Positions 25,093 to 34,086 of a stretch of DNA of 64,000 bases are shown here, one piece after another (the first letter of the stretch is position 1; each line of letters opens with the position of its first letter). The position numbers and the translations under genes were made by a program. This DNA is from Caulobacteraceae bacterium UBA3198 (GTDB taxonomy: Bacteria > Pseudomonadota > Alphaproteobacteria > Caulobacterales > Caulobacteraceae), in assembly GCA_002363865.1 (NCBI GenBank), contig DEWY01000002.1, forward strand, positions 62,001 to 126,000, read 5' to 3'. A model generated the notes under the pieces. It was not told the origin of the DNA, made no database searches, and saw nothing but the letters and a program-made list of their open reading frames with translations.

Positions 25093-26982
25093 ATGACCAC
25101 GCCCAAGGAAGCCACAGACGCCACCCTGCGGGCCCATGCCGCCCTGCGCGACCAGTTGCCGGCCGATGACGGTCAGGACTGGGCCGACGCCCGTCGCGGC
25201 TATATGGGCTCCATCCCCGACGCGAAGATCGAGAACGCCACCGGCGGCGTGGTCTGGAATATGGGCGCCTTCGCCTTCGAAGAGCCTGAGGAGGCGCCGC
25301 CTACCGTCAATCCCAGCCTGTGGCGTCAGGCCCGATTGAACGCCCTGCACGGCCTCTTCGAGGTGACGCCCGGCGTCTATCAGGTGCGCGGCTTTGACCT
25401 GTCGAACATCACCTTCATCGAAGGCGAGAAGGGCTATCTGGTCATCGACCCGCTGATCTCGGCCGAGCCTGCGGCCGCCGCTCTGGCTTTGATGCGCCAG
25501 CACCGGGGCGACAAGCCGGTGACCGGCGTCATCTACACCCACAGCCACGTGGACCATTATGGCGGGGTGCGCGGGGTGATCTCCGACCCCGATATCGCCG
25601 CGGGCATGCGGATCATCGCGCCAGAGGGCTTCCTGGAGGAGGCGGTCAGCGAGAATGTCCTGGCCGGCAACGCCATGGGCCGGCGGGCCACCTACATGTA
25701 TGGCGCGCTTCTGCCGCGCAACGCCCAGGGGCATGTGGATTCTGGCCTCGGCAAGACCACCTCCATGGGTTCGGTCAGCCTGATCCCGCCCACCGAGAGC
25801 ATCAGCAAGACCGGCACGAAGCTGACCATCGACGGGATCGAGATCGAGTTCCAGGTGACGCCGGACACCGAGGCGCCGGCGGAGATGAACTTCTTCTTCC
25901 CGCAGTTCGGCGCGCTGTGCATGGCGGAGAACTGCTCCTGCCACCTGCACAACATTTATACGCCCCGGGGCGCCCAGGTACGCGACGCCAAGCGCTGGGC
26001 CTTCTATATCGACGAGGCCGCCGACCTGTTCGGCGATCGCACCGAGGTGCTGTTCGCCAGCCACCACTGGCCGCGCTGGGGCCAGGACCGGGCGCGCAAG
26101 TTCCTGAGGAAGCAGCGCGACCTCTACAAGTTCATCCATGACCAGACCCTGCGGATGGCCAATCACGGGATGACGCCGCTGGAGATCGGCGAGGCGCTCA
26201 AGCTGCCGCCCAGCCTGGAGGCCGAGTGGTACACCCGGGGCTATTACGGGACGCTCAACCACAACGCCAAGGCGGTCTATCAGCGCTATCTGGGCTGGTT
26301 CGACGGCAATCCGGCCAACCTGCATCCCCATCCGCCGGTGGAGGCGGGCAAGCGCTACATCGATCTGGCTGGCGGGCCTGAGCCCCTGCTGGCCAAGGCC
26401 CGCGAGGCCTTCGCCGCCGGGGACTATCGCTGGACCGCGCAGCTGGTGAACCACCTGGTCTTCGCCCAGCCCGACAACGCCGAGGCCCGCGAGCTTCAGG
26501 CCGACGCCCTGGAACAGATGGGCTATCAGGCCGAGTCCGGCCCCTGGCGGGCCTTCTATCTGACCGGCGCCCAGGAGCTGCGGCATGTGCGGCCGCCCTC
26601 GCCCACCCCGCGCCAGGGGGCGGCGGGGCAGATCCGCAACCTGCCGGCCGAACAGCTGCTGGATTCCCTGTCGGTGCGGCTGAACGGCGAGCGCGCCGGA
26701 TCGCTGGAGCTCGCCCTCGACCTCACCTTCACCGACACCGGCGAGCGATTTGGCCTGAGCGTCGAGAACGCCGTCCTGCACCACGCCCGAGACCGGGTCG
26801 CCCCGGGCGCGACCCCCGTGCGCCTGAGCCGCGCCACCCTGGTGGCCCTGGTCCTGGGGGAGATCGACCTGGCCGCGGCCCTGGCCAAGGGCGATGTGGA
26901 GACCCCGCGCCCCGACGACCTCGCCGCCCTGCTGGCGGCCCTCGACCGCTTCGACTTCTGGTTCGAAATCGTCCTGCCCTAG
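25093..26982 (+). CDS. SdsA1-type alkyl sulfatase (metallo-beta-lactamase fold)
   Basis: Class III sulfatase of 629 residues that hydrolyses primary alkyl sulfates such as dodecyl sulfate. The metal-binding motif THSHVDHYGG is near residue 155; MAENCSCHLHNIYTPRG and FASHHWPRWG hold further metal and sulfate residues; IHDQTLRMANHGMTP and YYGTLNHNAKAVYQRYLGWFDG are family blocks. A helical dimerisation region and a C-terminal SCP2-like domain (about residues 500-629) follow. There is no signal peptide, unlike the secreted Pseudomonas SdsA1, so it should act in the cytoplasm unless exported otherwise. It follows the MaoC gene closely and may share its transcript. Confidence 0.9.
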   Translation: MTTPKEATDATLRAHAALRDQLPADDGQDWADARRGYMGSIPDAKIENATGGVVWNMGAFAFEEPEEAPPTVNPSLWRQARLNALHGLFEVTPGVYQVRGFDLSNITFIEGEKGYLVIDPLISAEPAAAALALMRQHRGDKPVTGVIYTHSHVDHYGGVRGVISDPDIAAGMRIIAPEGFLEEAVSENVLAGNAMGRRATYMYGALLPRNAQGHVDSGLGKTTSMGSVSLIPPTESISKTGTKLTIDGIEIEFQVTPDTEAPAEMNFFFPQFGALCMAENCSCHLHNIYTPRGAQVRDAKRWAFYIDEAADLFGDRTEVLFASHHWPRWGQDRARKFLRKQRDLYKFIHDQTLRMANHGMTPLEIGEALKLPPSLEAEWYTRGYYGTLNHNAKAVYQRYLGWFDGNPANLHPHPPVEAGKRYIDLAGGPEPLLAKAREAFAAGDYRWTAQLVNHLVFAQPDNAEARELQADALEQMGYQAESGPWRAFYLTGAQELRHVRPPSPTPRQGAAGQIRNLPAEQLLDSLSVRLNGERAGSLELALDLTFTDTGERFGLSVENAVLHHARDRVAPGATPVRLSRATLVALVLGEIDLAAALAKGDVETPRPDDLAALLAALDRFDFWFEIVLP

Positions 26983-27267
26983 GGCCGGCTCCGACGTCTG
27001 ATTTGGCCGCCTCATGGGCGCGCTTGCCGCCTACGAAGCCGTCGCGCGCCTCAAACAGCGCGGCGGATCGTCGCGCGCGGCGGACGGGCTCTTGCCGGCC
27101 CGCCGCAGAAAAGACGGCGATATCTAGCTGATAAAATAGAATTATTTTAAATTCGCCGGCGTTCGACGCACGCCCCTCCCATGGTGACGCTTAAGCCCTG
27201 CGCAAGGTTTCAGGTCTAGCTCGCAATCGCGGACCGACGTTGTCCGAACAGAGAGAATTCTGACACC

Positions 27268-28665
27268 ATGACGCTGAAGACCTCGCGCGCCCTGGGCGCC
27301 TCCCTGATCGTGCTGGCCAGCGCTGTCGCCGCCAGCCCTGCCGCCGCGCAGTCTGCGCCCTGGACCCTGCATGACGCCGTCGGCGCCCCGGACAATCTGA
27401 AGCTCTCGGGCTCGATCCGGGCGCGGTATGAGAGCCTGGACGGGCAGTATCGCCCCGCCCGCGGCGACGGCTCCGACCAGGGGCTCGTCCTGCGCTCGAC
27501 CCTCTTCGCCGAGCTGAACCTTCAGCCCGTCCGCATCGGTGGCGAGCTTATCGATGCGCGGGTCTATCTGAATGACAGCGGCTCCCCCACCGGCACGGGG
27601 GACGTCAACGCCCTGGAGCTGGTGCAGGCCTATGTGGCCGCCGACGTGAACGACCTGTTCGTCGAGGGCGCCAAGGGTTCGGCCACGCTCGGCCGCTTCA
27701 CCATGGACCTGGGTTCGCGCCGTCTGGTGGGCCGCTCGGCCTATGGCAATGCGACCAACGCCTTCGCCGGCGTCCGCGCCGACTGGAGCGCTAGCGCCGT
27801 CGGGTCGGCGACGCTGTTCTATACTTACCCCCTGCAGAAACGCCCGTCGGACCGCGCCAGCATCCTCGACAACGAGATCGAGACCGATCGGCAGAATGAC
27901 GACCTGGTGTTCTTTGGCGGCATGTACACCACGCCCAAGTTCGCCGACGGCGGAAAGCTGGAAGTGTTCGCCCTGCGACTGGAGGAGGAAGACTCCCCCC
28001 GGGTCGCCACCCGTAACCGCCGCCTGACCACCATTGGCGGCCGCCTCATCCGCAATCCGGCCGCGGGGAAGTGGGACTACGAGATCGAGGGCGGCTGGCA
28101 GACCGGCGAGACCCGCGGCTCCACCAGCGCCGCCGACCGCCGCGACCTGGACGTGGACGCCCAGTATCTGCACCTGGAGGTCGGCAAGACCTTCGAGGCC
28201 GCCTGGTCGCCCCGGGTGTCCCTGGAATACGACTTCGCCAGCGGCGACAAGAGCACCGACGGCGAGCAGAACCGCTTTGACGGCCTGTTCGGTCCTCGCC
28301 GCCCGGACTTTGGCCCGCCCGGCGGCTACGGCCCCCTTGGCCGGTCCAACCTCAGTTCGCCCGGCGTCCGCGTCGAGGTGACCCCGAACAAGCGCTGGGA
28401 CGCCATGGCCTTCTATCGCGCCCTCTATCTGGACGAGGCGACCGACTCCTTCGCCAGCACCGGCGTCCGTGACGCCACCGGCCGGTCCGGCGACTTCGCC
28501 GGCCATCAGATTGAGGCCCGCGCCCGCTACTGGATCGTGCCCAAGGCCACCCGCCTGGAATTCGGCGTCGCCAAGCTGATCAATGGCGAGTTCCTGGACG
28601 ACGCCCCGAACGCCACCGGCGCCGAGACCCTGTTCGGCTACGTGGAAGTCACTCAGAGCTTCTAA
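27268..28665 (+). CDS. Outer-membrane beta-barrel of the alginate-export porin type
   Basis: 465 residues with a signal peptide ending ASPAAAQ near residue 28, then amphipathic beta strands throughout and a terminal Phe (EVTQSF). LKLSGSIRARYESLDGQYRP near the N-terminus and FDGLFGPRRPDFGPPGGYG in the second half match the 'alginate export' (AlgE-like) domain family found in many Caulobacterales and Bacteroidetes. It probably forms a channel for small or anionic solutes; no alginate genes are nearby, so alginate is not implied. The 285-base upstream region is AT-rich near 27125-27160 and likely holds the promoter. A strong terminator follows. Confidence 0.85.
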   Translation: MTLKTSRALGASLIVLASAVAASPAAAQSAPWTLHDAVGAPDNLKLSGSIRARYESLDGQYRPARGDGSDQGLVLRSTLFAELNLQPVRIGGELIDARVYLNDSGSPTGTGDVNALELVQAYVAADVNDLFVEGAKGSATLGRFTMDLGSRRLVGRSAYGNATNAFAGVRADWSASAVGSATLFYTYPLQKRPSDRASILDNEIETDRQNDDLVFFGGMYTTPKFADGGKLEVFALRLEEEDSPRVATRNRRLTTIGGRLIRNPAAGKWDYEIEGGWQTGETRGSTSAADRRDLDVDAQYLHLEVGKTFEAAWSPRVSLEYDFASGDKSTDGEQNRFDGLFGPRRPDFGPPGGYGPLGRSNLSSPGVRVEVTPNKRWDAMAFYRALYLDEATDSFASTGVRDATGRSGDFAGHQIEARARYWIVPKATRLEFGVAKLINGEFLDDAPNATGAETLFGYVEVTQSF

Positions 28666-28693
28666 AGGCCTCCTCCCCCGGATGTCCCTGAAC

Positions 28694-28742
28694 GGGCAGG
28701 GTTGGGCGGTTCTGCGGAATCGCTCGACCCTGCCCTCTTTTC
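28694..28742 (+). terminator. Intrinsic terminator after the porin gene
   Basis: The arms GGGCAGGGT (28694-28702) and ACCCTGCCC (28727-28735) pair perfectly and are followed by TCTTTTC. It lies 28 bases past the porin stop and ends just before the glycosyltransferase start, so the two genes are separate units. Confidence 0.85.
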
Positions 28743-28755
28743 TTGGGGACCGCCC

Positions 28756-29928
28756 ATGCGCATCGTGCTTTTCAAGGGTCAGTCGCAGTACGGCTCGTTG
28801 CGACTGCATGCAGACCAACTCGCCGCGGCGCTGCGGGACCTGGGTCATGAAACGCGCACTGTCGATCTGGCCGCCGACGATCCCTTTGCCGCCATCAACG
28901 CCGTCCTGGCCGATCCCCCTGAGGCTTTTTTCGGATTCAGCGGCATAGGGGGCGATCTGCAGGTCGACGGACGTTCGATCTACGACATCCTGGGCGTGGT
29001 CTATGCGTCGCTCTATGTGGACCATCCCCTCCATCACCTGGCGCGCCTGTCGATCCCGATCCAGCGCAAGGTGGCCCTGTTCCTGGACCGTAGCCACGTC
29101 CAGTTCATGAGCGCCTGGAGTCAGGGACGGACCTTCCGCCAGATCGGCTTCCTGCCCTGCGGCGCCAACCAACTGGGCGAGCCCCCTGACACCTCCGATG
29201 CGGCCTTCGCCGCGCGCGACATTCCCCTGCTGTTCACCGGCACCTATCGGGGGCCGCCCTCGGCGCCCTGGGCTGACTGGCCCCAGAGCCCCGCCCGTGA
29301 CCTGGTTCAGGATATGGCCGCGCAGATGTGCGCCGACGGGCGACTGGCGATCCTGGACGCCCTCAAGCAAACCCTGGCCCGCCAGGGGGGTGCCCTCAAC
29401 AGCGAGCTGCTCGATCAGGTCGCGCCGCTGATGCAGAGCGTCCAGGCCTATGCCGAGGCCTATCATCGAGACCGGTTGCTGAACCTGCTCGGCGCCGCCG
29501 GCGTCCCCATCCGGGTCTATGGCGTCGGCTGGGACCCAATGGCTGCGCGCTATCCCAGCTATGACTATGGCGGGGTCGGCAGCTTTGAGGAGACGCTCTC
29601 CCTGCTGCGGCGGTCCAGGCTCGTCCTGAACACCAACAACGGCTTCGTGGCCGGCGGCCATGAGCGGGTCTTCACCGCCATGAGCGCCGGGGCGGCGGTT
29701 CTCTCAGACCAGAGCCGCTACTATGCCGAGGCCTTCAAGGACGGCCGGGAGATCGCCACCTTCGCCTGGGACGCCCTTGAGGCCGTTCCCCAGCAGATCG
29801 CGACCCTGCTGTCCGATGAGGCCGGCCTGGCCGCCCTGGCCCGGGCGGGGGCGAAGAAGGCCTTGGCCGAGCATCAGTGGCGCGATCGCGCCGCCCGCCT
29901 GGTCAAGACCATCAAGCTGGCCCGCTGA
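28756..29928 (+). CDS. Glycosyltransferase, CgeB-like / GT4-type
   Basis: 390 residues, GT-B-like architecture. The N-terminal Rossmann part starts MRIVLFKGQSQYGSLRLHAD; the C-terminal part has VYGVGWDP, SRLVLNTNNGFVAGGHERVFTAMSAGA and DQSRYY (short blocks), as in the Glyco_trans_1_2 / CgeB group with the Glu of the HERVF motif. ATG 28756 is preferred to an earlier in-frame start at 28702, which would begin inside the terminator stem. The donor and acceptor are unknown. It converges with the NTase operon, and the set looks like a surface-glycan modification locus. Confidence 0.75.
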   Translation: MRIVLFKGQSQYGSLRLHADQLAAALRDLGHETRTVDLAADDPFAAINAVLADPPEAFFGFSGIGGDLQVDGRSIYDILGVVYASLYVDHPLHHLARLSIPIQRKVALFLDRSHVQFMSAWSQGRTFRQIGFLPCGANQLGEPPDTSDAAFAARDIPLLFTGTYRGPPSAPWADWPQSPARDLVQDMAAQMCADGRLAILDALKQTLARQGGALNSELLDQVAPLMQSVQAYAEAYHRDRLLNLLGAAGVPIRVYGVGWDPMAARYPSYDYGGVGSFEETLSLLRRSRLVLNTNNGFVAGGHERVFTAMSAGAAVLSDQSRYYAEAFKDGREIATFAWDALEAVPQQIATLLSDEAGLAALARAGAKKALAEHQWRDRAARLVKTIKLAR

Positions 29929-29950
29929 CCCGCCGCCGACCGGCCAAGCC

Positions 29951-30676
29951 TCAGGGGGCGTCGCCGGTCAGAAGGCCCTCATATTCCGCCGGCGTGCCAC
30001 AGAAGATGACCTGCGCGCGGGGGATCTCCCGATAGCCGATCTGGGCGCCGGCCTGGATCAGGTGGTTGTAGAGCGGCGCCACATAGAGCTCGGCGGCCTG
30101 GGGGGCGGCCCGCTCGGCCTCCAGGGCGCGGCGGAAGTCGCCGGCCCTGGCGAAGTGGTAGAGACCTGTGCAGCAGAGGTCGGAGATCGGGCGTTTCTCT
30201 GCGGTTTCCAGGGCCAGGGGCTCCGGTCCCGGGGCTGGGCGAACATAGGACCAGTTTGCGCCCTCGCCGCGAAACACCTCCAGCCAGCCGTCCATCGCCT
30301 CCAGCGGCGGCCCCGGGAAGATGAATCCTGGCCGGAAGGTGTCGATATTGAAGATGGTGAGCGGAGTCGTCGCCGGTGTCGACAGGTGGTCCAGGCCAAG
30401 GGCCACGGTTTCGGCCTGCCCGGCCGTGGGCTGGGTCAGGCTGACCAGGGCGTAGTCACGCACCCCCAGGGCCGCGCACTGGTCGCGGACGAAGTCCGCG
30501 GCGGCCGTCCCCTCCGGCAGGATGAACAGGAAGCGCTCCTGTTCGAAGACGTCGCGGAAACTGTCCACCGCATGGGCGAAGACGCTGCGCCCGGCCACGT
30601 CGAGCATGTACTTGGGCTGTCGATAGCCGGCGTCGAAGAACCGCTGCGAGCGGCCGGCCATGGGGATGACGATCAT
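29951..30676 (-). CDS. Nucleotidyltransferase (sugar/alcohol-phosphate activating)
   Basis: 241 residues, Rossmann-type NTP transferase. It opens MIVIPMAGRSQRF with QPKYMLDVAGRSVF, the nucleotide-binding loop and the Lys typical of this superfamily; FNIDTF around residue 110 is the metal-binding Asp strand. It lacks the hexapeptide repeats of GlmU-like enzymes, so it probably activates a small phosphorylated group with NTP. Its start overlaps the stop of the upstream kinase-fusion gene by four bases (ATGA), implying coupled translation. Third gene of the HAD / NTase-kinase / NTase operon. Confidence 0.75.
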   Translation of the reverse strand: MIVIPMAGRSQRFFDAGYRQPKYMLDVAGRSVFAHAVDSFRDVFEQERFLFILPEGTAAADFVRDQCAALGVRDYALVSLTQPTAGQAETVALGLDHLSTPATTPLTIFNIDTFRPGFIFPGPPLEAMDGWLEVFRGEGANWSYVRPAPGPEPLALETAEKRPISDLCCTGLYHFARAGDFRRALEAERAAPQAAELYVAPLYNHLIQAGAQIGYREIPRAQVIFCGTPAEYEGLLTGDAP

Positions 30677-32271
30677 GCCCCCTCCAGGCCTCGCCAGAGG
30701 CGCAGGGCGTTGGCGACGAAGGCCTGCTGGCGGTCCGGACGCTCGGCGTGCAAGGGCGGCATGGACAGGAAGAGACTGATCATGGTCGCCAAGACCGACG
30801 CGTCCAGTCCGCCGAGCCCGGCGATGCGCAGGTCACCCAAGGCCTGCTGCAGCCAGCCCTGGGCGGCGATGTCCTCGAAATCGATTTGATAGTCGTCGCC
30901 TGATGCGCGCACCACCGAACGGCCGGCGATGATCTGGTCGTAACGCCCCTCGACGGAGTGGGCGAGCTTGGCCAGGTCATAGCGGGTGTCGCCAAAGATC
31001 GTCGGGCGGTCGCCCACAAGGCCGCGGGGGTCCAGCGCCTTGATCCGGCGAACCCTGGAGTCATAGAGGATGTTGGAGAAGCAGAAGTCCCCGTGCATCA
31101 GGCAGTCGCCCCGGCCGCTGTCCAGGCCGTAGGCGGGGGTCAGACGCTCGGCGATCTGCACCAGGGACGGACAGGGCGCGCCGCCATAGCGCAAGGGTCG
31201 GTCGATCGGAAAGCCGCCGTCACGGGCGAACTGCTCCAGCCGCGCCAGGGTCTTGTCGGAGGTCAGGGCCGCCAGGGCGGCGTCCCCCGAGCCCCCGCCC
31301 CCATGGGCGGCGCAGGCGTTCAGAAAGGTCTCGCAGGCCTCCATGATCCGCAGCCAGGGCGGACGCCCGGCGGCGCCGAAGACAAACAACTCCGCCAGCG
31401 AGGGGAGGAACTCATATTCGGTCTCGTAGAAGACCTGGTCGCCCTCGGCGCCAAAGCTCAGCAGCCGCGCGCAGTGGATCTGAACGCTCGGCGGCGTCTC
31501 CTGCAGCCAGTGGGCCTCCGCCCAGATCTTGCTCTGATCGGCGCTGGACTTGCGCGCGGTGCGCCCGTCGATCGCCACCGTGTTGAAGGCCCGCGCGGTG
31601 GTCGCCGCCAGCTTGGACCGGAAGAAGGTCTGCAGGTGGCCGAAGTCGAGCCAGACGCCCGTGGGGACGGCGGTGACCGGACGCTCCGCCAGATAGTGGT
31701 TGAGCCCGCCGATGAAGTCCCCGCGGCGCCGGGTGAGCGCCCTCAGCAGGTCGAGGCCTGAGGAAAAGGCGAAGTATCCCGCCGCGATCGGCCGGCCGGC
31801 CTCCCCCTCGTCGCCCGCGGCGGTGGTGTGCAGGGCGCGGATGCGGCCCTCCGCGTCAGTCTCCATTTCGGCCCAGGCGTATTCGTTGGTCCGCTCGCCG
31901 CCCACGAAGACGTCGACCGCCTCCAGCGGAGCGTCCAGGATCAGGGTGTCGCCGTGCAGGATGTGAACCGCCACGTCGCCTGCGCCGATGGTGTTGAGGG
32001 CGTAGACCACCGCCTCCCCCAGGCTGAGGCCTTCGGGGATGGGCAGGACCGAGATGCCCAGCCCCGCCAGCTTGCCCCGATCATAGTCCGACAGCGCAAA
32101 CGACTCCGGCAGGACAAGGTGCAGCGGCCCGGCCTCCGCCAAGGCTTCGGCCTGCAGTTCATACAGCCGACGGACGCCAACGGGCAGAAGGGCCGGCGGC
32201 AGAGGGCCGAATTCGGCGGCAAGTTCCTGACCCACCGGCGCGCCGGACATGATCAGGCGCACCGCCGTCAC
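30673..32271 (-). CDS. Nucleotidyltransferase-like domain fused to choline/aminoglycoside-kinase-like domain
   Basis: 532 residues in two parts. Residues 1 to about 230 resemble an NTP transferase (GDVAVHILHGDTLI near residue 100), although the glycine-rich nucleotide loop at the start is weak (MSGAPVGQEL). Residues about 270-510 are a protein-kinase-like small-molecule kinase: LMHGDFCFSNILYD is the HGDxxxxN catalytic motif, LDPRG the magnesium-binding DxxG-like motif, and GDTRYDLAKLAHS follows. A kinase plus nucleotidyltransferase in one chain recalls LicA/LicC-type head-group activation (phosphocholine, glycerol or similar). Overlaps of four bases with both neighbours indicate a tight operon. 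Confidence 0.72.
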   Translation of the reverse strand: MTAVRLIMSGAPVGQELAAEFGPLPPALLPVGVRRLYELQAEALAEAGPLHLVLPESFALSDYDRGKLAGLGISVLPIPEGLSLGEAVVYALNTIGAGDVAVHILHGDTLILDAPLEAVDVFVGGERTNEYAWAEMETDAEGRIRALHTTAAGDEGEAGRPIAAGYFAFSSGLDLLRALTRRRGDFIGGLNHYLAERPVTAVPTGVWLDFGHLQTFFRSKLAATTARAFNTVAIDGRTARKSSADQSKIWAEAHWLQETPPSVQIHCARLLSFGAEGDQVFYETEYEFLPSLAELFVFGAAGRPPWLRIMEACETFLNACAAHGGGGSGDAALAALTSDKTLARLEQFARDGGFPIDRPLRYGGAPCPSLVQIAERLTPAYGLDSGRGDCLMHGDFCFSNILYDSRVRRIKALDPRGLVGDRPTIFGDTRYDLAKLAHSVEGRYDQIIAGRSVVRASGDDYQIDFEDIAAQGWLQQALGDLRIAGLGGLDASVLATMISLFLSMPPLHAERPDRQQAFVANALRLWRGLEGA

Positions 32272-32660
32272 GCGCCGGCTCCCGTTTCGCCCTCGCGCGC
32301 CAGCAGGGCGCGGATTTCGTCATAGGTCAGGGTCGCGAACTCGCTGGGCCGGACAGCCTTGTCGTCCACATAGAAGCCGTCGGTCCCGCACCACGGCTTG
32401 CCCACGTGGATCTCGTCATAGGGGATGTCGTGCCGGGCCAGCCAGTCGAGGATGATGGGCAGGGTCAGGGCGTTGATCTTCCCCAGTTGGCCGCCATGGG
32501 TGCGCATGTTGCGCGCGGTGCAGATGATGATTTCGAAGCCCATGGCCCGGTAGGCGCGAAGCTGCTCGACCACCGCCCCATTGGGGCGGCGTTCGTCATA
32601 GGCGACGCCGGGGTCGTCGTGGGTCAGGGTGCCGTCGAGATCGAAGACGAGCCGCCTCAT
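32268..32660 (-). CDS. HAD-family phosphatase, capsule-biosynthesis type
   Basis: 130 residues. RLVFDLDGTLTHDD gives the nucleophile and acid Asp residues; IIICTARNMRTHGG is motif II with its Thr; GKPWCGTDGFYVDDKAV supplies motif III Lys and motif IV Asp pair. There is no cap domain, as in the small capsule/LPS-associated HAD phosphatases. ATG 32660 is preferred to the open extension to 32747 because the fold begins here. Probably removes a phosphate from an intermediate made by the coupled downstream kinase/NTase enzymes, or checks one. Confidence 0.8.
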   Translation of the reverse strand: MRRLVFDLDGTLTHDDPGVAYDERRPNGAVVEQLRAYRAMGFEIIICTARNMRTHGGQLGKINALTLPIILDWLARHDIPYDEIHVGKPWCGTDGFYVDDKAVRPSEFATLTYDEIRALLAREGETGAGA

Positions 32661-32770
32661 GGTCGCGGGCTCCCGCAAGTGATCTAAGCGGACCCTATGG
32701 CGATTCTGCCGTGGCGCGGCGGCGGTCGGCCCCCCATGTCCGCACAAGCTTAATCTTTGGAGACGCTCCC

Positions 32771-33289
32771 GTGGCCTTGACCCTCTATGACGCCTCGATC
32801 CCGGTCTATGTGCAGATGCTGCGCAACCTCGCCGCCCTGCTCGACAAGGCTGAGGCCCACGCCAAGGCGAGCGGCCAACCGCTGTCGGACCTGCTCGAGG
32901 CCCGGCTGGCTCCGGACATGCACACGCTGATCGGCCAGATTCAGCTGGCCACCGACGCGGCCAAGGGCGGCGCCGCCCGTCTGGCCGGCGTCGCCCCGCC
33001 GGTCATGCCCGACACCGAGACCACCTATGACGACCTGAAGTCGCGCGTCGCCAAGACCCTGGCCTTCGTCGAATCCATCACTCCCGATCAGGTGAGCGAC
33101 GATCTGGAGCGAACCATCGAGCTGCCCCTGCCCCGCGGCGCCATGACCTTCACGGCCAAGGATTTCGTCCTGACCTTCTCCCTGCCCAACTTCCTGTTCC
33201 ACGTGTCGATGGCCTACGCCCTGCTGCGCCACAAGGGCGCGCCGATCGGCAAGATGGACTATTTGGCCGGCGGACGGGCGGCAGCCTGA
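32771..33289 (+). CDS. DUF1993 family protein
   Basis: 172 residues, all-alpha, four-helix DinB-like bundle. It begins ALTLYDASIPVYVQMLRNLAALLDKAE and contains PNFLFHVSMAYALLRHKGAPIGKMDYL (both quoted in part as LYDASIPVYVQML and FHVSMAYALLRHKG), the blocks by which the DUF1993 family is recognised. GTG 32771 is chosen because GGAGA lies 8 bases upstream and homologues start here. Function is unknown; the fold suggests a metal- or thiol-binding small enzyme. It diverges from the HAD gene. Confidence 0.85.
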   Translation: MALTLYDASIPVYVQMLRNLAALLDKAEAHAKASGQPLSDLLEARLAPDMHTLIGQIQLATDAAKGGAARLAGVAPPVMPDTETTYDDLKSRVAKTLAFVESITPDQVSDDLERTIELPLPRGAMTFTAKDFVLTFSLPNFLFHVSMAYALLRHKGAPIGKMDYLAGGRAAA

Positions 33290-33312
33290 ACCCGAGGGGC
33301 CGGGGGGGACGG

Positions 33313-33996
33313 CTAAAGGTCGCCCCACATCCGCAGCAGGTTGTGATAGGCGCCGGTCAGGGCGACCAGTTCCGGCGCCCCGGCCCCCACCTTGCCGGCC
33401 AGTTGCTGGATGGCGATGTCCATCTGGAACAGCAGGCTGCGCTGGGCGTCATCGCGGATCATGCTCTGGATCCAGAAGAAGCTGGAAACCCGGGCGCCCC
33501 GGGTCACGGCGCGCACCTGATGCAGGCTTGAGGCGGGATAGAGGATCATGTCGCCGGCCGGCAGCTTCACCTCATGGACGCCATAGGTGTCCTCCACCAG
33601 CAGCTCTCCCCCGTCATAGTCCTCGGGCTCGGTGAGGAAGAGGGTGGCTGAGAGGTCGCTGCGGATGCGCACCCGTCCATCGCCGCTCTGTCGCACGGCG
33701 TTGTCGATGTGAAGGCCGAAGGTCTGGCCGCCGCCATAGCGGTTGAACAGGGGCGGAAAGACCGTCTGCGGCAGGGCCGCGGTGACGAACAGGGGATTGC
33801 GCGACAGGGCGTCGAGGATGCGCTCGCCGGCCTGTCGCGCCTCGGTCGAGGCCTCGGGCAGCTGCTCATTGCGCTTGGCCAGGGCCGACTGGGCGCCGGA
33901 GGTGACATTGCCGTCGACCCAGGCGCCGGCGTCGATGAGGCGGCGGAGGTCGGCGACCTGCGCCTTGGTCAGCACCTCTGGGATATGCAGCATCAT
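33313..33996 (-). CDS. piuC: PKHD-type Fe(II)/2-oxoglutarate hydroxylase (PiuC/YbiX)
   Basis: 227 residues. An N-terminal helical part ([14 protein letters not shown]) is followed by the double-stranded beta-helix with iron ligands H96 and D98 (LHIDNAV) and a distal His and Arg in [18 protein letters not shown], which also bind oxoglutarate. PiuC proteins are commonly next to iron-regulated TonB receptors and thought to act on siderophore-related substrates, though the reaction is not settled. Here it lies 90 bases after the siderophore receptor on the same strand, across a hairpin, so co-regulation by iron is likely. Confidence 0.92.
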   Translation of the reverse strand: MMLHIPEVLTKAQVADLRRLIDAGAWVDGNVTSGAQSALAKRNEQLPEASTEARQAGERILDALSRNPLFVTAALPQTVFPPLFNRYGGGQTFGLHIDNAVRQSGDGRVRIRSDLSATLFLTEPEDYDGGELLVEDTYGVHEVKLPAGDMILYPASSLHQVRAVTRGARVSSFFWIQSMIRDDAQRSLLFQMDIAIQQLAGKVGAGAPELVALTGAYHNLLRMWGDL

Positions 33997-34032
33997 GGGA
34001 AGAGTCCTTTGACGGCGGCCTGGAGCAGAAAC

Positions 34033-34058
34033 GGCCCCGCGAGCGAACCCGCGGGGCC
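34033..34058 (-). terminator. Hairpin between siderophore receptor and piuC
   Basis: The arms GGCCCCGCG and CGCGGGGCC (9 bp) enclose an 8-base loop, followed on the minus strand by GTTTCTGC. The U-run is too weak for full termination; it may lower piuC expression relative to the receptor. Confidence 0.45.
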
Positions 34059-34086
34059 TGGACCTGAACGCGCGTCCCGCGTGGGG

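Noticed and set aside
24973..27015. 680-codon minus-strand open frame opposite the alkyl sulfatase
   Set aside because: Antisense shadow; the plus-strand sulfatase has the THSHVDH motif and full-length family blocks.
27014..27127. 37-codon open frame MGALAAYEAVARLKQRGG... in the gap before the porin
   Set aside because: No ribosome-binding site, no recognisable family and GC-rich background make it unsupported.
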